From NCBI GenBank assembly GCA_025934735.1, contig JAICWP010000026.1, positions 1 through 61,263 on the forward strand: a DNA stretch of 61,263 bases, read 5' to 3'. Source of the DNA: Terriglobales bacterium. Its GTDB lineage: Bacteria > Acidobacteriota > Terriglobia > Terriglobales > Acidobacteriaceae. The translations under genes and the position numbers were made by a program. Of the stretch, positions 45,661-54,134 are shown in pieces. Within the stretch, counting starts at the first letter, position 1. Each line of letters begins with the position of its first letter. The notes under the pieces are model-generated. The model worked only from the letters and a program-made list of their open reading frames with translations. It was not told the origin of the DNA and did not search any database.

Positions 45661-46542
45661 ATGGCAAACCTCGGATTTGTCGGCCTGGGAGTGATGGGCA
45701 GCAACATGGTGGAGCGGTTGCTGAGCAAGGGTCACACCGTGACCGGCTATAACCGTACCCGCGGCAAAGCGGAACGGCTCATTCAGCAGGGCATGCGCTG
45801 GGCGGAGACGCCACGCGCGGTGGCCGAGGCGGCCGACGTGACCCTCTCCATGGTCACCAATTCGGCCGCGCTGCAGGCCGTGGCTGAGGGTCCGGATGGA
45901 ATGCTGGCCGGCCTGAGCCGGGGCAAAGTGCTGGTGGACATGAGCACGGTGAGCCCGGAGTTCAGTCGCGCGCTGGCCTGCAAGGTTCGGGAAAAGGGCG
46001 CCGACATGGTGGATTCCCCGGTGTCGGGGAGCGTGATCACGCTGCAGCAAGGCAAGCTCTCGGTGATGGTGGCAGGGCGGAAGGAAACATTTGAGCAGGT
46101 GAAGCCGCTGCTGCAGGACATTGGGCCGAAAGTTACTTACGTGGGCGATAACGGGCTGGCGCTCTCCATGAAAATTGCCACCAACCTGAGCCTGGCGGTG
46201 CAGATGATGGCCTTCTCCGAAGGCGTGCTGCTGGCGGAAAAGAGCGGTATCGCGCGGGAAACGGCGGTGGATGTGCTGGTCCACAGCGCGGTGGCTTCGC
46301 CGATGGTGCAATACCGCGGGCCGTTTGTGCTGCGCATGCCCGATGAGGCTTGGTTCGACGTCAACATGATGCAGAAAGACATGCTGCTGGCGCTGGAGAT
46401 GGGCCGCAAACTGGATGTGCCGCTTCCCACCACCGCCGTGGCTAACGAATTTCTCACGGCCGCCCGCGGCATGGGCTTGGCAAAGCAGGATTTTGCCTGC
46501 GTGTTCAAGGTTTTGGCCGAAATGTCAGGAGTAGAAGGATGA
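45661..46542 (+). CDS. beta-hydroxyacid dehydrogenase (3-hydroxyisobutyrate dehydrogenase family)
   Basis: NAD(P)-dependent oxidoreductase of 293 residues. It shows the Rossmann motif GFVGLGVMGSNM at 5-16, the DSPVSGSVITLQQGKLSVM substrate region, and catalytic Lys in MKIATNLSLAVQ. Family members interconvert 3-hydroxyacids and semialdehydes, for example 3-hydroxyisobutyrate, tartronate semialdehyde, or succinate semialdehyde. That fits an aldehyde dehydrogenase upstream. Its stop overlaps the E1-alpha start by 4 bases (ATGA). Confidence 0.93.
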   Translation: MANLGFVGLGVMGSNMVERLLSKGHTVTGYNRTRGKAERLIQQGMRWAETPRAVAEAADVTLSMVTNSAALQAVAEGPDGMLAGLSRGKVLVDMSTVSPEFSRALACKVREKGADMVDSPVSGSVITLQQGKLSVMVAGRKETFEQVKPLLQDIGPKVTYVGDNGLALSMKIATNLSLAVQMMAFSEGVLLAEKSGIARETAVDVLVHSAVASPMVQYRGPFVLRMPDEAWFDVNMMQKDMLLALEMGRKLDVPLPTTAVANEFLTAARGMGLAKQDFACVFKVLAEMSGVEG

Positions 46543-47537
46543 CCACAGTGGCTCAGCAGCCGCAAGCAGCCGCCAGCGTCGGGGCGGAAGCCTGGCTGCG
46601 CATGTACCGGCAAATGATAAGCATCCGCCTGTTCGAAGAACAGGTGAACGACCTTTACACGCGCGCCCTGATGCCGGGGCTGGCGCACCTCTATATTGGC
46701 GAGGAGGCGGTGGCGGTTGGAGTGTGCCAGGCGCTGCGTCCGGACGACTACATTACCAGCACCCATCGCGGCCACGGCCATTGCCTGGCCAAGGGCGCTT
46801 CGCCGGATCGCATGTTCGCCGAGTTGCTGGGCAAGGAAGCGGGCTATTGCCGGGGCAAAGGCGGCTCCATGCACATTGCCGATCCGGCCACCGGCAACCT
46901 GGGTGCTAATGCGATCGTAGCCGGAAGCGTTGGCATTGCTACGGGAGCGGCTTTTTCCGCCAAGCGCCTGGGCAACGGCCGGGTATGCGTCTGCTTCTTC
47001 GGAGAGGGTGCTCTGGGACAGGGCTCACTGTATGAAGTAATGAACCTGGCACAGTTGTGGAAGTTGCCGGTCATCTACGTCTGCGAAAACAACCTGTACA
47101 ACGAATACACCCATTTTTCCGAGACAACGGCGGGCGATATTATGGGCCGGGCAACCGCCTTCGGCATTCCTGCCGAAAGCGTGGATGGGCAGGATGTGCG
47201 CGCCGTTTATAGGGCCGCGAGCCAGCTGATCGAACGCGCGCGGCTGGGGAACGGACCGGCGTTTCTCGTGTGCAACACCTATCGTTACCACGGTCATCAC
47301 GTGGGCGATATCAACCGCGAGTACTACCGCTCCAAAGAAGAGGAGCAACGCTGGAAGGCGGAGCACGATCCCCTGAAGCTGCTTTCCCGGTGGCTGGCGG
47401 AGCAGGGCCTGGCAGCGCCCGCCGATCTCGAGCGCATTCATTCCGAGGTGAAGAAGGAGATTGAGGCGGCAGTGAACTTCGCCATTGCTGCTCCTTACCC
47501 CAGCCCCGACGAAGTGGAGCAGGATATCTATGCCTGA
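46539..47537 (+). CDS. 2-oxoacid dehydrogenase E1 component, alpha subunit
   Basis: Thiamine-diphosphate enzyme subunit of 332 residues, of the pyruvate/acetoin dehydrogenase E1-alpha type. The ThDP motif runs from GEGALGQGS to ENNLYNEYT (GDG-like start, NN end). The phosphorylation-loop region YRYHGHHVGD is conserved. Substrate choice (pyruvate, branched 2-oxoacid or acetoin) cannot be settled from sequence. It pairs with E1-beta, whose start overlaps its stop by 8 bases. Confidence 0.92.
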   Translation: MTTVAQQPQAAASVGAEAWLRMYRQMISIRLFEEQVNDLYTRALMPGLAHLYIGEEAVAVGVCQALRPDDYITSTHRGHGHCLAKGASPDRMFAELLGKEAGYCRGKGGSMHIADPATGNLGANAIVAGSVGIATGAAFSAKRLGNGRVCVCFFGEGALGQGSLYEVMNLAQLWKLPVIYVCENNLYNEYTHFSETTAGDIMGRATAFGIPAESVDGQDVRAVYRAASQLIERARLGNGPAFLVCNTYRYHGHHVGDINREYYRSKEEEQRWKAEHDPLKLLSRWLAEQGLAAPADLERIHSEVKKEIEAAVNFAIAAPYPSPDEVEQDIYA

Positions 47538-48522
47538 AAAGGGGCGGGAACTGACGTTTGCCCAGGCCATCCGTGAGGCCCTGGCCGAGGAAATGCGCCG
47601 CGATCCGCTGGTGTGCATCATTGGCGAAGACGTGGCCGAAGCCGGCACGCCGTTCAAAGTGCTTTCCGGTCTGGTGGAGGAATTCGGCAAAGAACGCGTG
47701 ATTGACACACCGATTTCCGAGGCCGGTTTCACCGGCTTGGGCGTGGGCGCGGCCATGACCGGGCTGCACCCGGTGGTGGACATTATGTTCGGGGATTTCA
47801 TTACCCTGACCATGGACCAGATGGTGAACCAGGCGGCCAAGGTGCACTACATGTCGGGCGGAGCCTGGAAAGTTCCTATGGTGATGCGCACCACGCTAGG
47901 GGCCACGAGGCGCTCGGCGGCGCAGCACTCGCAATCGCTGCACGCCTGGTTCAGCCACGTGCCCGGGCTCAAGGTGGTGCTGCCTTCAACGCCTTACGAC
48001 GCCAAAGGCCTGCTCAAAACGGCCATTCGCGACCAGAATCCGGTGGTCTTCTTCGAAGACAAAATGATGTACAAGCTGAAGGGTCCGGTGCCGGAAGAGG
48101 ACTACACTATTCCGTTCGGCGTGGCCGACGTGAAGCGCGAAGGCGAAGACATCACCCTGGTGGCAACCAGCAGCATGGTGCAGGTGGCGCTGGGAGCGGC
48201 GGCCATGCTGGAGGAAAGTGGCGTGAGCGCCGAAGTCATTGACCCGCGCACCACCTGGCCACTGGATGAAAAGACGCTGGTCGAGTCAGCTAAAAAAACT
48301 TCGCGCGTGATCGTGCTGGACGAAGGCTACGGGCGCTACGGGGTGACCGCGGAACTGGCCGCGGTGATTGCCGAAGGCGCGTTTTACGATCTGGACGCGC
48401 CGGTGCGGCGCATGGGCGCCATGCACGTTCCGATTCCATTCTCGCCGCCGCTGGAAGATGTGACTGTGGCCACGGAGCAGTCGGTGTTTGAGGCGGCGCG
48501 GAGACTCTGCGGAAAATCCTGA
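47530..48522 (+). CDS. 2-oxoacid dehydrogenase E1 component, beta subunit
   Basis: 330-residue E1-beta subunit starting at ATG 47530 inside the end of E1-alpha. The GEDVAEAGTPFKV, DTPISEAGFTGLGVGAA and EVIDPRTTWPLDEKT segments are standard. It forms the alpha2beta2 E1 that decarboxylates the 2-oxoacid and acylates the lipoyl group of the E2 encoded two genes downstream. Confidence 0.93.
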   Translation: MPEKGRELTFAQAIREALAEEMRRDPLVCIIGEDVAEAGTPFKVLSGLVEEFGKERVIDTPISEAGFTGLGVGAAMTGLHPVVDIMFGDFITLTMDQMVNQAAKVHYMSGGAWKVPMVMRTTLGATRRSAAQHSQSLHAWFSHVPGLKVVLPSTPYDAKGLLKTAIRDQNPVVFFEDKMMYKLKGPVPEEDYTIPFGVADVKREGEDITLVATSSMVQVALGAAAMLEESGVSAEVIDPRTTWPLDEKTLVESAKKTSRVIVLDEGYGRYGVTAELAAVIAEGAFYDLDAPVRRMGAMHVPIPFSPPLEDVTVATEQSVFEAARRLCGKS

Positions 48523-48541
48523 GCTGTCCCCAGGAGGGCTT

Positions 48542-49897
48542 ATGGCATTGCCAACCTACGGAACCATGGCGGTTGATTGGGAAAACCGGGTGGACTTCGA
48601 CCGCCTGCGCCGCGAGCGCCTGGCGCGTGCCAAGGCGCTGCTGGCCAAGTCGGAAATGGGCTCTCTGCTCTGTTTCGACATGAACGATGTGCGCTACCTG
48701 ACGGCCACGCACATCGGTACCTGGGCCCAGGACAAAGCCAACCGCTTCACGCTGCTGCCGCAGAATGACGAGCCTATCCTGTGGGACTTCGGCTCGGCTG
48801 CGCGGCATCACCAGTTGCATTGTCCCTGGCTGGGCGAGCGCTCGCGTCCCGGCATTTCCATGCTGCGGGGCGCCATGTCGCCGGAAATGGGGCGCGCCGA
48901 AGACGTAGCCCGCAAGATCCGCGTTGAATTGGAGATGCGCGGCCTGCACAACGAGCCGGTGGGCATTGACATCATCGAGCCGCCCGTCATGTTTGCGCTG
49001 CAGAAAGAAGGGCTGAAGATTGTGGACGGGCAGCAGCTCATGTCCGACGCCCGCGTCATCAAAACTCAGGACGAGATCACGTTGCTCAACATGTCGGCCA
49101 TGATGGTGGACGCCGCCTACGACGATCTGTACCGCTACATGAAGCCGGGCGTCCGCGAGAACGAGGCGGTGGGGCTGGTCAGCAAGAAGCTTTACGACCT
49201 GGGCTCGGAGTACGTGGAGGCGGTGAACGCCATTTCGGGCGAGCGCTGCAACCCGCATCCACACGTGTTCTCCGACCGCGTGCTGAGGCCCGGCGATCCC
49301 GTGTATTACGACATCCTGCATTCCTACATGGGCTACCGCACCTGCTACTACCGCTGCTTCACCATCGGTTACGCCTCGCACGCCATGGTGGACGCCTATA
49401 AGCGTTGCCGCGAATACCTGGATGCCGCCATCGAACTGGTGCGGCCCGGACGCACCACCGCAGAGATTGCCGCCGTTTGGCCCAAGGCGCAGGAGTTCGG
49501 CTTCCCCAACGAAGAAGCGTCTTTCGCATTGCAGTACGGCCACGGCGTCGGGCTGGCGATCTGGGAAAAGCCTGTGATCAGCCGCCTGGTGTCGTTCGAG
49601 CACCCGCATGAGATCAAGCCGGGGATGGTGTTCGCGTTGGAGACATTCTGGCCTTCCACCGATGGCTGGAGCGCGGCCCGCATCGAGGAAGAAATTGTGG
49701 TGACGCCCACCGGCCATGAAGTGATTACGCGCTTCCCGGCGGAGGAGCTGCTGGTGGCTGGGGCGCATTACTTCACGGTAAATGGGCCGCTGCCCACGAC
49801 ACGCGAACACGAGTCTGCGCCAAGCCAGCGCGTGCTGGAGATGATTGAGGCCAGCGCCAAAACGGAGCAGGTGCCGGAACTGACCAGCACCGATTAA
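48542..49897 (+). CDS. M24-family (pita-bread fold) protein with altered metal site
   Basis: 451 residues, creatinase/prolidase-like N-terminal domain plus a C-terminal M24 fold. AGGAGG lies 4 bases before ATG. Of the five usual metal ligands, D257 (YYDILHSY), H334 (QYGHGVGL), E367 (FALETFW) and a Glu in IEEEIVVT (382-384) are present. The second Asp, expected 11 residues after the first, aligns with C268 in GYRTCYYRCF. It may therefore not be a true Xaa-Pro peptidase. M24 relatives with other jobs include creatinase, ectoine hydrolase and DMSP lyase. Lying between E1 and E2 genes, it probably generates or cleaves the operon's substrate. Confidence 0.87.
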   Translation: MALPTYGTMAVDWENRVDFDRLRRERLARAKALLAKSEMGSLLCFDMNDVRYLTATHIGTWAQDKANRFTLLPQNDEPILWDFGSAARHHQLHCPWLGERSRPGISMLRGAMSPEMGRAEDVARKIRVELEMRGLHNEPVGIDIIEPPVMFALQKEGLKIVDGQQLMSDARVIKTQDEITLLNMSAMMVDAAYDDLYRYMKPGVRENEAVGLVSKKLYDLGSEYVEAVNAISGERCNPHPHVFSDRVLRPGDPVYYDILHSYMGYRTCYYRCFTIGYASHAMVDAYKRCREYLDAAIELVRPGRTTAEIAAVWPKAQEFGFPNEEASFALQYGHGVGLAIWEKPVISRLVSFEHPHEIKPGMVFALETFWPSTDGWSAARIEEEIVVTPTGHEVITRFPAEELLVAGAHYFTVNGPLPTTREHESAPSQRVLEMIEASAKTEQVPELTSTD

Positions 49898-49919
49898 CTT
49901 CTAAGTGGAAATCGGGGAA

Positions 49920-50124
49920 TGTCATCCTGAGCGAGGGCGAAGGCCCGAGTCGAAGGATCGCGCGAACCGTGGCGATCAGATACTGCTCTGGGGAGTTATT
50001 GCTCCTGAGTTGCAGGGCCCTGTAGAGAACTCCCGAACGTCAGCTGCGACATGCGCTTTGTAGGGGTTCTTCGACTTCACATTCTGATTCGCAAGCGAAT
50101 CAGAATGCTTCGCTCAGAATGACA
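49920..50124. mobile_element. MITE/REP-like repeat with TGTCATYCTGAGCGA ends
   Basis: The ends form an inverted repeat: TGTCATCCTGAGCGAG at 49920-49935 and its near-complement CTTCGCTCAGAATGACA at 50108-50124. Inside lies a perfect 13-bp hairpin, CATTCTGATTCGC (50080-50092) with loop AA. Terminal words of this type are widely dispersed in acidobacterial genomes. The element fills almost the whole gap between the M24 and E2 genes. Confidence 0.72.
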
Positions 50125-50145
50125 GATAATGTTCTAACAATCCAC

Positions 50146-51327
50146 ATGGCCATCAGCGTTGTCATGCCCGCACTGGAAATGGCGCAGGAAACCGGCAAGC
50201 TCATCTCCTGGCTCAAGAAGGAAGGCCAGGAGGTCGCCAAGGGTGAGCCTCTGCTGGAAGTGGAAACCGATAAGGCCGTCATGGAAGTGGAAGCGCCCGG
50301 GGACGGCATTCTCGCGGGCGTCAAGGTGCAGGCAGGGGACGTCGTTCCGGTGGGCCAGACCATCGCCTGGCTGGTTGCTCCTGGCGAGAAGCCGCCCGTA
50401 GAGGCCACCGCCGCGCCCGCCGTTTCCATAGCGCGTGCGACTACGCAAGCGGTCCGTAGTGCTGCTGCTCCTACGCCGGCAGCCGAGCCGGCTGTGGCTG
50501 GCGTGGGAAAAATTTCGCCGAAAGCGCGGCGCTTGGCGCGCGAGTACAACGTGGATATCAGCAAGCTGCGGGGCACCGGCCCGGATGGGGCTATTACCAC
50601 CGACGACGTGCTGGCGGCGGTTGAGCCTCAAACTGCTGCCGCGCCCGCTTCCGGACCGGCTGGGGAAGCGCTCAGTCCGGTGGCGCGTCTGATGGCTGAG
50701 CGCACAACCCAGAGCTGGACCACGGCGCCGCACTTCTACCTGGCGCGCGATGTGGATGCCACCGTGCTGAATGCAATTCGCATGCGCTTGCAGAAGGAGC
50801 GCGGAGTCAAGCTCTCCCACACCGATCTGCTGGTGGCGCTGGTCAGCCGGGTTTTGCTTAAGCATCCGCGCCTGAATGGAAGCTGGACGGGTTCTGCCGT
50901 GCAAAGCAACCGGGAAGTGAATGTGGGCGTGGCCGCGGCCGTAAAAGATGGAGTGGTCTCCGTGGTAATTCGGAATTCGGATAAGACGCCGCTGGCGGAA
51001 ATCTCTGGGCAGTTGCGCGAAAAGGCGGAGCGGGCGCGGGCGGGCCGGCTGCACCCTGCCGACATCGCCGGAGCCACCTTCACCATCAGCAATCTGGGCA
51101 TGTACGGAGTGGATTCATTCCACGCCATTATCACGCCGCCGCAAGCCGCCATTCTGGCGGTGGGCCGCATTGCCGACCGCGTTGTGGCGGTGAACGGCCA
51201 GCCCGAGGTGCGGCCCATGATGACCCTGACTCTTTCGTGCGATCACCGTGTGGTGGATGGAGCACAGGCAGCGCTGTTCCTTAAGGATCTGGCCGAGGCC
51301 ATTGTCATCGGCGAAAACATCGGTTGA
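50146..51327 (+). CDS. dihydrolipoamide acyltransferase (E2)
   Basis: E2 core of a 2-oxoacid dehydrogenase complex, 393 residues. The lipoyl domain has K43 in EVETDKAVMEVEA. A linker rich in Ala and Pro follows, then the peripheral-subunit-binding domain (ISPKARRLAREYNVDISKL, GPDGAITTDDVL). The catalytic domain ends with DHRVVDGAQAALFLKDL. ATG 50146 begins the lipoyl domain but has no Shine-Dalgarno. ATG 50119 lies inside the right end of the repeat element and would add 9 residues. No E3 gene follows, so the complex must use an E3 encoded elsewhere. Confidence 0.92.
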   Translation: MAISVVMPALEMAQETGKLISWLKKEGQEVAKGEPLLEVETDKAVMEVEAPGDGILAGVKVQAGDVVPVGQTIAWLVAPGEKPPVEATAAPAVSIARATTQAVRSAAAPTPAAEPAVAGVGKISPKARRLAREYNVDISKLRGTGPDGAITTDDVLAAVEPQTAAAPASGPAGEALSPVARLMAERTTQSWTTAPHFYLARDVDATVLNAIRMRLQKERGVKLSHTDLLVALVSRVLLKHPRLNGSWTGSAVQSNREVNVGVAAAVKDGVVSVVIRNSDKTPLAEISGQLREKAERARAGRLHPADIAGATFTISNLGMYGVDSFHAIITPPQAAILAVGRIADRVVAVNGQPEVRPMMTLTLSCDHRVVDGAQAALFLKDLAEAIVIGENIG

Positions 51328-51347
51328 TTGGCGGAGCCACAAACCGA

Positions 51348-51385
51348 GCGGGGCTTCGCCTCGCTTGCACGGGGCAGAGCCCCGC
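51348..51385. repeat. GC-rich inverted repeat downstream of E2
   Basis: GCGGGGCT (51348-51355) pairs with AGCCCCGC (51378-51385). There is no T-run, so it resembles a REP-type hairpin more than a terminator. A second, AT-rich inverted repeat follows: ATTTGTAAT near 51425 and ATTACAAAT near 51505. Together they fill the gap between the converging E2 and MFS genes. Confidence 0.6.
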
Positions 51386-51518
51386 GCCCACACAGTCATT
51401 GGTAATACCCCGTGCCCACACGCTCATTTGTAATCGTAACTTTGTAATCGTAATTTGAAATCCCTCGCCCCAGCCGCTCGGAAAATTCGAAATTACAGAT
51501 TACTCAATTACAAATCTC

Positions 51519-52787
51519 TTAGAGGTCTCCGGCCCCGATTCCTTCCTGCAAGCTCGTGATCTGGTCGGCGTGGCGCAGTTCGGGGAAGCGCCAGGCCCAA
51601 ATCGCAATCACCACCAGCGTGCCAACCCCTCCCAGGACTACCGCCGGGATGGTGCCGAGCCATTGTGCGGTGATTCCCGACTCGAATTGCCCGAATTCGT
51701 TGGAGGTGCCGATGAAGAGCATGTCAATGGCATTCACCCGGCCACGCATTTCATCAGGCGTGGCCAGCTGCACCAGGGTGCCGCGAATGACCACGCTCAC
51801 CATGTCCGTAGCACCCACCAGAGCCAGGGAAATAAGAGAGATCACCATGTTATGAGAAAGGCCGAAAATAATGGTGAACACGCCAAATCCTGCCACGCAC
51901 CACAGCATGGTTGCGCCCACCCGGCCGCGCAAGGGACGATGGGCGAGCAGCAAAGCCATGGTGCCCGCACCCACACCCGGGGCGCTGCGCAGCAGGCCCA
52001 GGCCCCAGGGGCCGGTGTGCAGGATTTCGCGAGCATAAACCGGCAGCAGGGCGACGGCGCCGCCCAGCAGGACTGCAAACATATCAAGGGAAATAGAGCC
52101 AAGAATCAGCTTCTGCCGCCACACGTAGCGGAAGCCGGCCAAGACGCTGGCCAACCCCAAGGGTTCCTTGCGGCGGATGCGCATGCGGTGCCTGATTTGG
52201 GCCACCGCGAACAGGGCGACACCGCCTCCGGCCATGGCGGTGGCGTAAACGGCGGTGGGCCCGCGAAAGGCGGCGTAGATGAGGCCGCCCACAACCGGTC
52301 CCATAATGGTCGCGCTCTGGAACACGCTGGCGTTCCAGGCAACGGCGCTCGGGAAGTGCTGTTCCGGGACGAGCTGTGGCAACAATGCCCGCCCCGCCGG
52401 TCCGTTGAACGAACGCACCACGCCCAGCAGCAGCAGCACAAGATAAATTGCGTTGACGGTGGGAGTGCCGCGCCAGGAAATCTCCAGCAGCAATCCCGAG
52501 CAGACGGCGAATCCGCCATAGCACAATAGCAGCAGGTGGCGGCGATCAAAGCGGTCCGCCACGTGCCCGGAGATCAGGAACAGGAAAATTCCGGGCAGGA
52601 ATTGTGCTAAACCCACAAGGCCCAGATCCAGCGGCCGCTTGGTGATGTCATATACCTGCCAGCCCACCGCCACCGACTGCATTTCCAGGGCGAGCACGAT
52701 GAAGAGCCGACCCAGCTCGTAGGACACGAAGTCAGGGTAGGTAAACGCAGCTCTGCTGGCGTTTTGGGCGCTCCCGAGGTTCGCCAT
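51519..52787 (-). CDS. MFS transporter (EntS-like)
   Basis: Major facilitator of 422 residues with 12 predicted helices. The first helix pair contains ALEMQSVAVGWQVYDITKRPLDLGL and the A-loop motif GHVADRFDRRHLL. The segment VRSFNGPAGRALLPQLVPE is typical of the EntS/macrolide-efflux-like subgroup. It most likely exports a small molecule. Single gene on the minus strand, converging on the dehydrogenase operon and with no functional link that the sequence shows. Confidence 0.9.
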   Translation of the reverse strand: MANLGSAQNASRAAFTYPDFVSYELGRLFIVLALEMQSVAVGWQVYDITKRPLDLGLVGLAQFLPGIFLFLISGHVADRFDRRHLLLLCYGGFAVCSGLLLEISWRGTPTVNAIYLVLLLLGVVRSFNGPAGRALLPQLVPEQHFPSAVAWNASVFQSATIMGPVVGGLIYAAFRGPTAVYATAMAGGGVALFAVAQIRHRMRIRRKEPLGLASVLAGFRYVWRQKLILGSISLDMFAVLLGGAVALLPVYAREILHTGPWGLGLLRSAPGVGAGTMALLLAHRPLRGRVGATMLWCVAGFGVFTIIFGLSHNMVISLISLALVGATDMVSVVIRGTLVQLATPDEMRGRVNAIDMLFIGTSNEFGQFESGITAQWLGTIPAVVLGGVGTLVVIAIWAWRFPELRHADQITSLQEGIGAGDL

Positions 52788-53018
52788 TGGGTCAGAAGAT
52801 CATACAGAGAAAGGCGAAATTGGCTAAGAGGCTGGCTGGATGCGCGGCAGTGAGCCGCAGCGGCCGCGGCAACCAGCAAAGTCTTGACCCGCGTGCGGTC
52901 GAGTGGTAGAAGCATCATACCAATTTCGCCTTGCCCGAAGCTGCGTCGGCTGTGCAAGCGACATGCTTCGGGCAGACAGCATGGCAATCATTTTGAAGCG
53001 GCTGAAGGAGGCTGCGAC

Positions 53019-54065
53019 ATGGCGCTCCGTTTCATCCTGCAAACTGTGGGCTCTTTAGGAATGTTGGGGGCTCTTCTGATGGCGCCGGGAGTCGAACCAA
53101 ACCTCTGGGCGCAATTGCCCGGAGGGGCGCCGGCAGCTGAGGAAACCCCATCCCACGGGTATGTAATCCGCAAGCCCGTTCCGGGGTCGAATATTCCCGC
53201 CGACTATACCTTTGTTCTCACGAAAGACGAAATCTACGTTCCTATTGCCGTGCGCAAGCCTGCGGGTAACGGCCCATTTCCCGTGATCACCATGGGCTTC
53301 GGTGAAGGAAAGGGTGGCATGTTGAAGGTGGAGGAACTCACTCAACGGCTGGCGCCAATGCAGGACCGCATGATCGCGCGCGGCTATGTAGTGGCGACCA
53401 TCAACTACCGCAACGAGGTGCCGTACTTCTACGAGAACGAGTATCGCCCCGGCCAAAACCTGCCCGACAGTATCAGCGGCGGCCGGCGCACGCTGAAGTC
53501 GAATCCCACGCTCGACCACGAAGACCTGATTGCTATCCTGCGCGACCTCAAGACGCTGTCCTATGTGGATAAGAACGGTATTGGAGCCATGGGGGTGAGC
53601 CATAGCGGGGAGATGATCCTAAAGGCGGCCAGTGAATATGACTTCAACGCCGGGGTGTGCATCGAACCGGCGGCCCACGAGTTCCTCAGCGTGAATACCG
53701 GGCCCAGCGCCCCGCGCGAAGGAACAGAAATTCAGTATCAGGATATTGAAGTGGTCCGGCGTAACGCTAATAAGGCCCAGGCCATGCCGCGAATCCAGAC
53801 CATCCACACGCCCATCCTGATCATGGGACGTGACCAGGACCACCTGCAGGGAATTTTCAAGCTGACCTACGAATGGATGAAGGAGGCGGGCAAGGACGTG
53901 ACCTGGGTGAGCTTCAACCATCCTGTCCACGGGTACGTATTCAGCTACCGCCAACCCGACGGCACGTACAAGCCGGATGCGGTACAGGAGAAGGCGTTCG
54001 AGACCGCGATGACGTATCTGGACCAGCACCTGAAACACGAGCACACAACCGCGGCGGTGCAGTAA
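53019..54065 (+). CDS. exported alpha/beta hydrolase (dienelactone-hydrolase-like)
   Basis: 348-residue enzyme with a signal peptide (about residues 1-31). The start is fixed by AAGGAGG 7 bases before ATG 53019. The fold shows YVVATINYRNE, the nucleophile elbow GVSHSGEM (S196 or the earlier Ser; atypical GxSxS spacing), Asp in GRDQDH and His in NHPVHGYVF. Substrate unknown; X-Pro dipeptidyl peptidase/DLH-type acyl or peptide bonds are plausible. It is followed 69 bases later by another exported hydrolase. Confidence 0.82.
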   Translation: MALRFILQTVGSLGMLGALLMAPGVEPNLWAQLPGGAPAAEETPSHGYVIRKPVPGSNIPADYTFVLTKDEIYVPIAVRKPAGNGPFPVITMGFGEGKGGMLKVEELTQRLAPMQDRMIARGYVVATINYRNEVPYFYENEYRPGQNLPDSISGGRRTLKSNPTLDHEDLIAILRDLKTLSYVDKNGIGAMGVSHSGEMILKAASEYDFNAGVCIEPAAHEFLSVNTGPSAPREGTEIQYQDIEVVRRNANKAQAMPRIQTIHTPILIMGRDQDHLQGIFKLTYEWMKEAGKDVTWVSFNHPVHGYVFSYRQPDGTYKPDAVQEKAFETAMTYLDQHLKHEHTTAAVQ

Positions 54066-54134
54066 CAACTCTCAACGCAGAATACTGAGGTAATCGTTTG
54101 TGAATTCGAGCACAGGCCAAAGGGGGAAACAAGG

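Noticed and set aside
48290-49810. 506-codon minus-strand frame opposite E1-beta and M24
   Set aside because: Long only because of high GC in the sense genes. It is His/Arg/Gly-rich, has no motif, and both sense genes are secure.
49920-50124. CRISPR-like or tandem repeat array
   Set aside because: Only one unit is present, with inverted ends and a central hairpin; there are no regularly spaced direct repeats here or elsewhere in the window.
51348-51385. Rho-independent terminator after E2
   Set aside because: The stem is only 8 bp with a long loop and no T-run on either strand; a REP-type repeat fits better.
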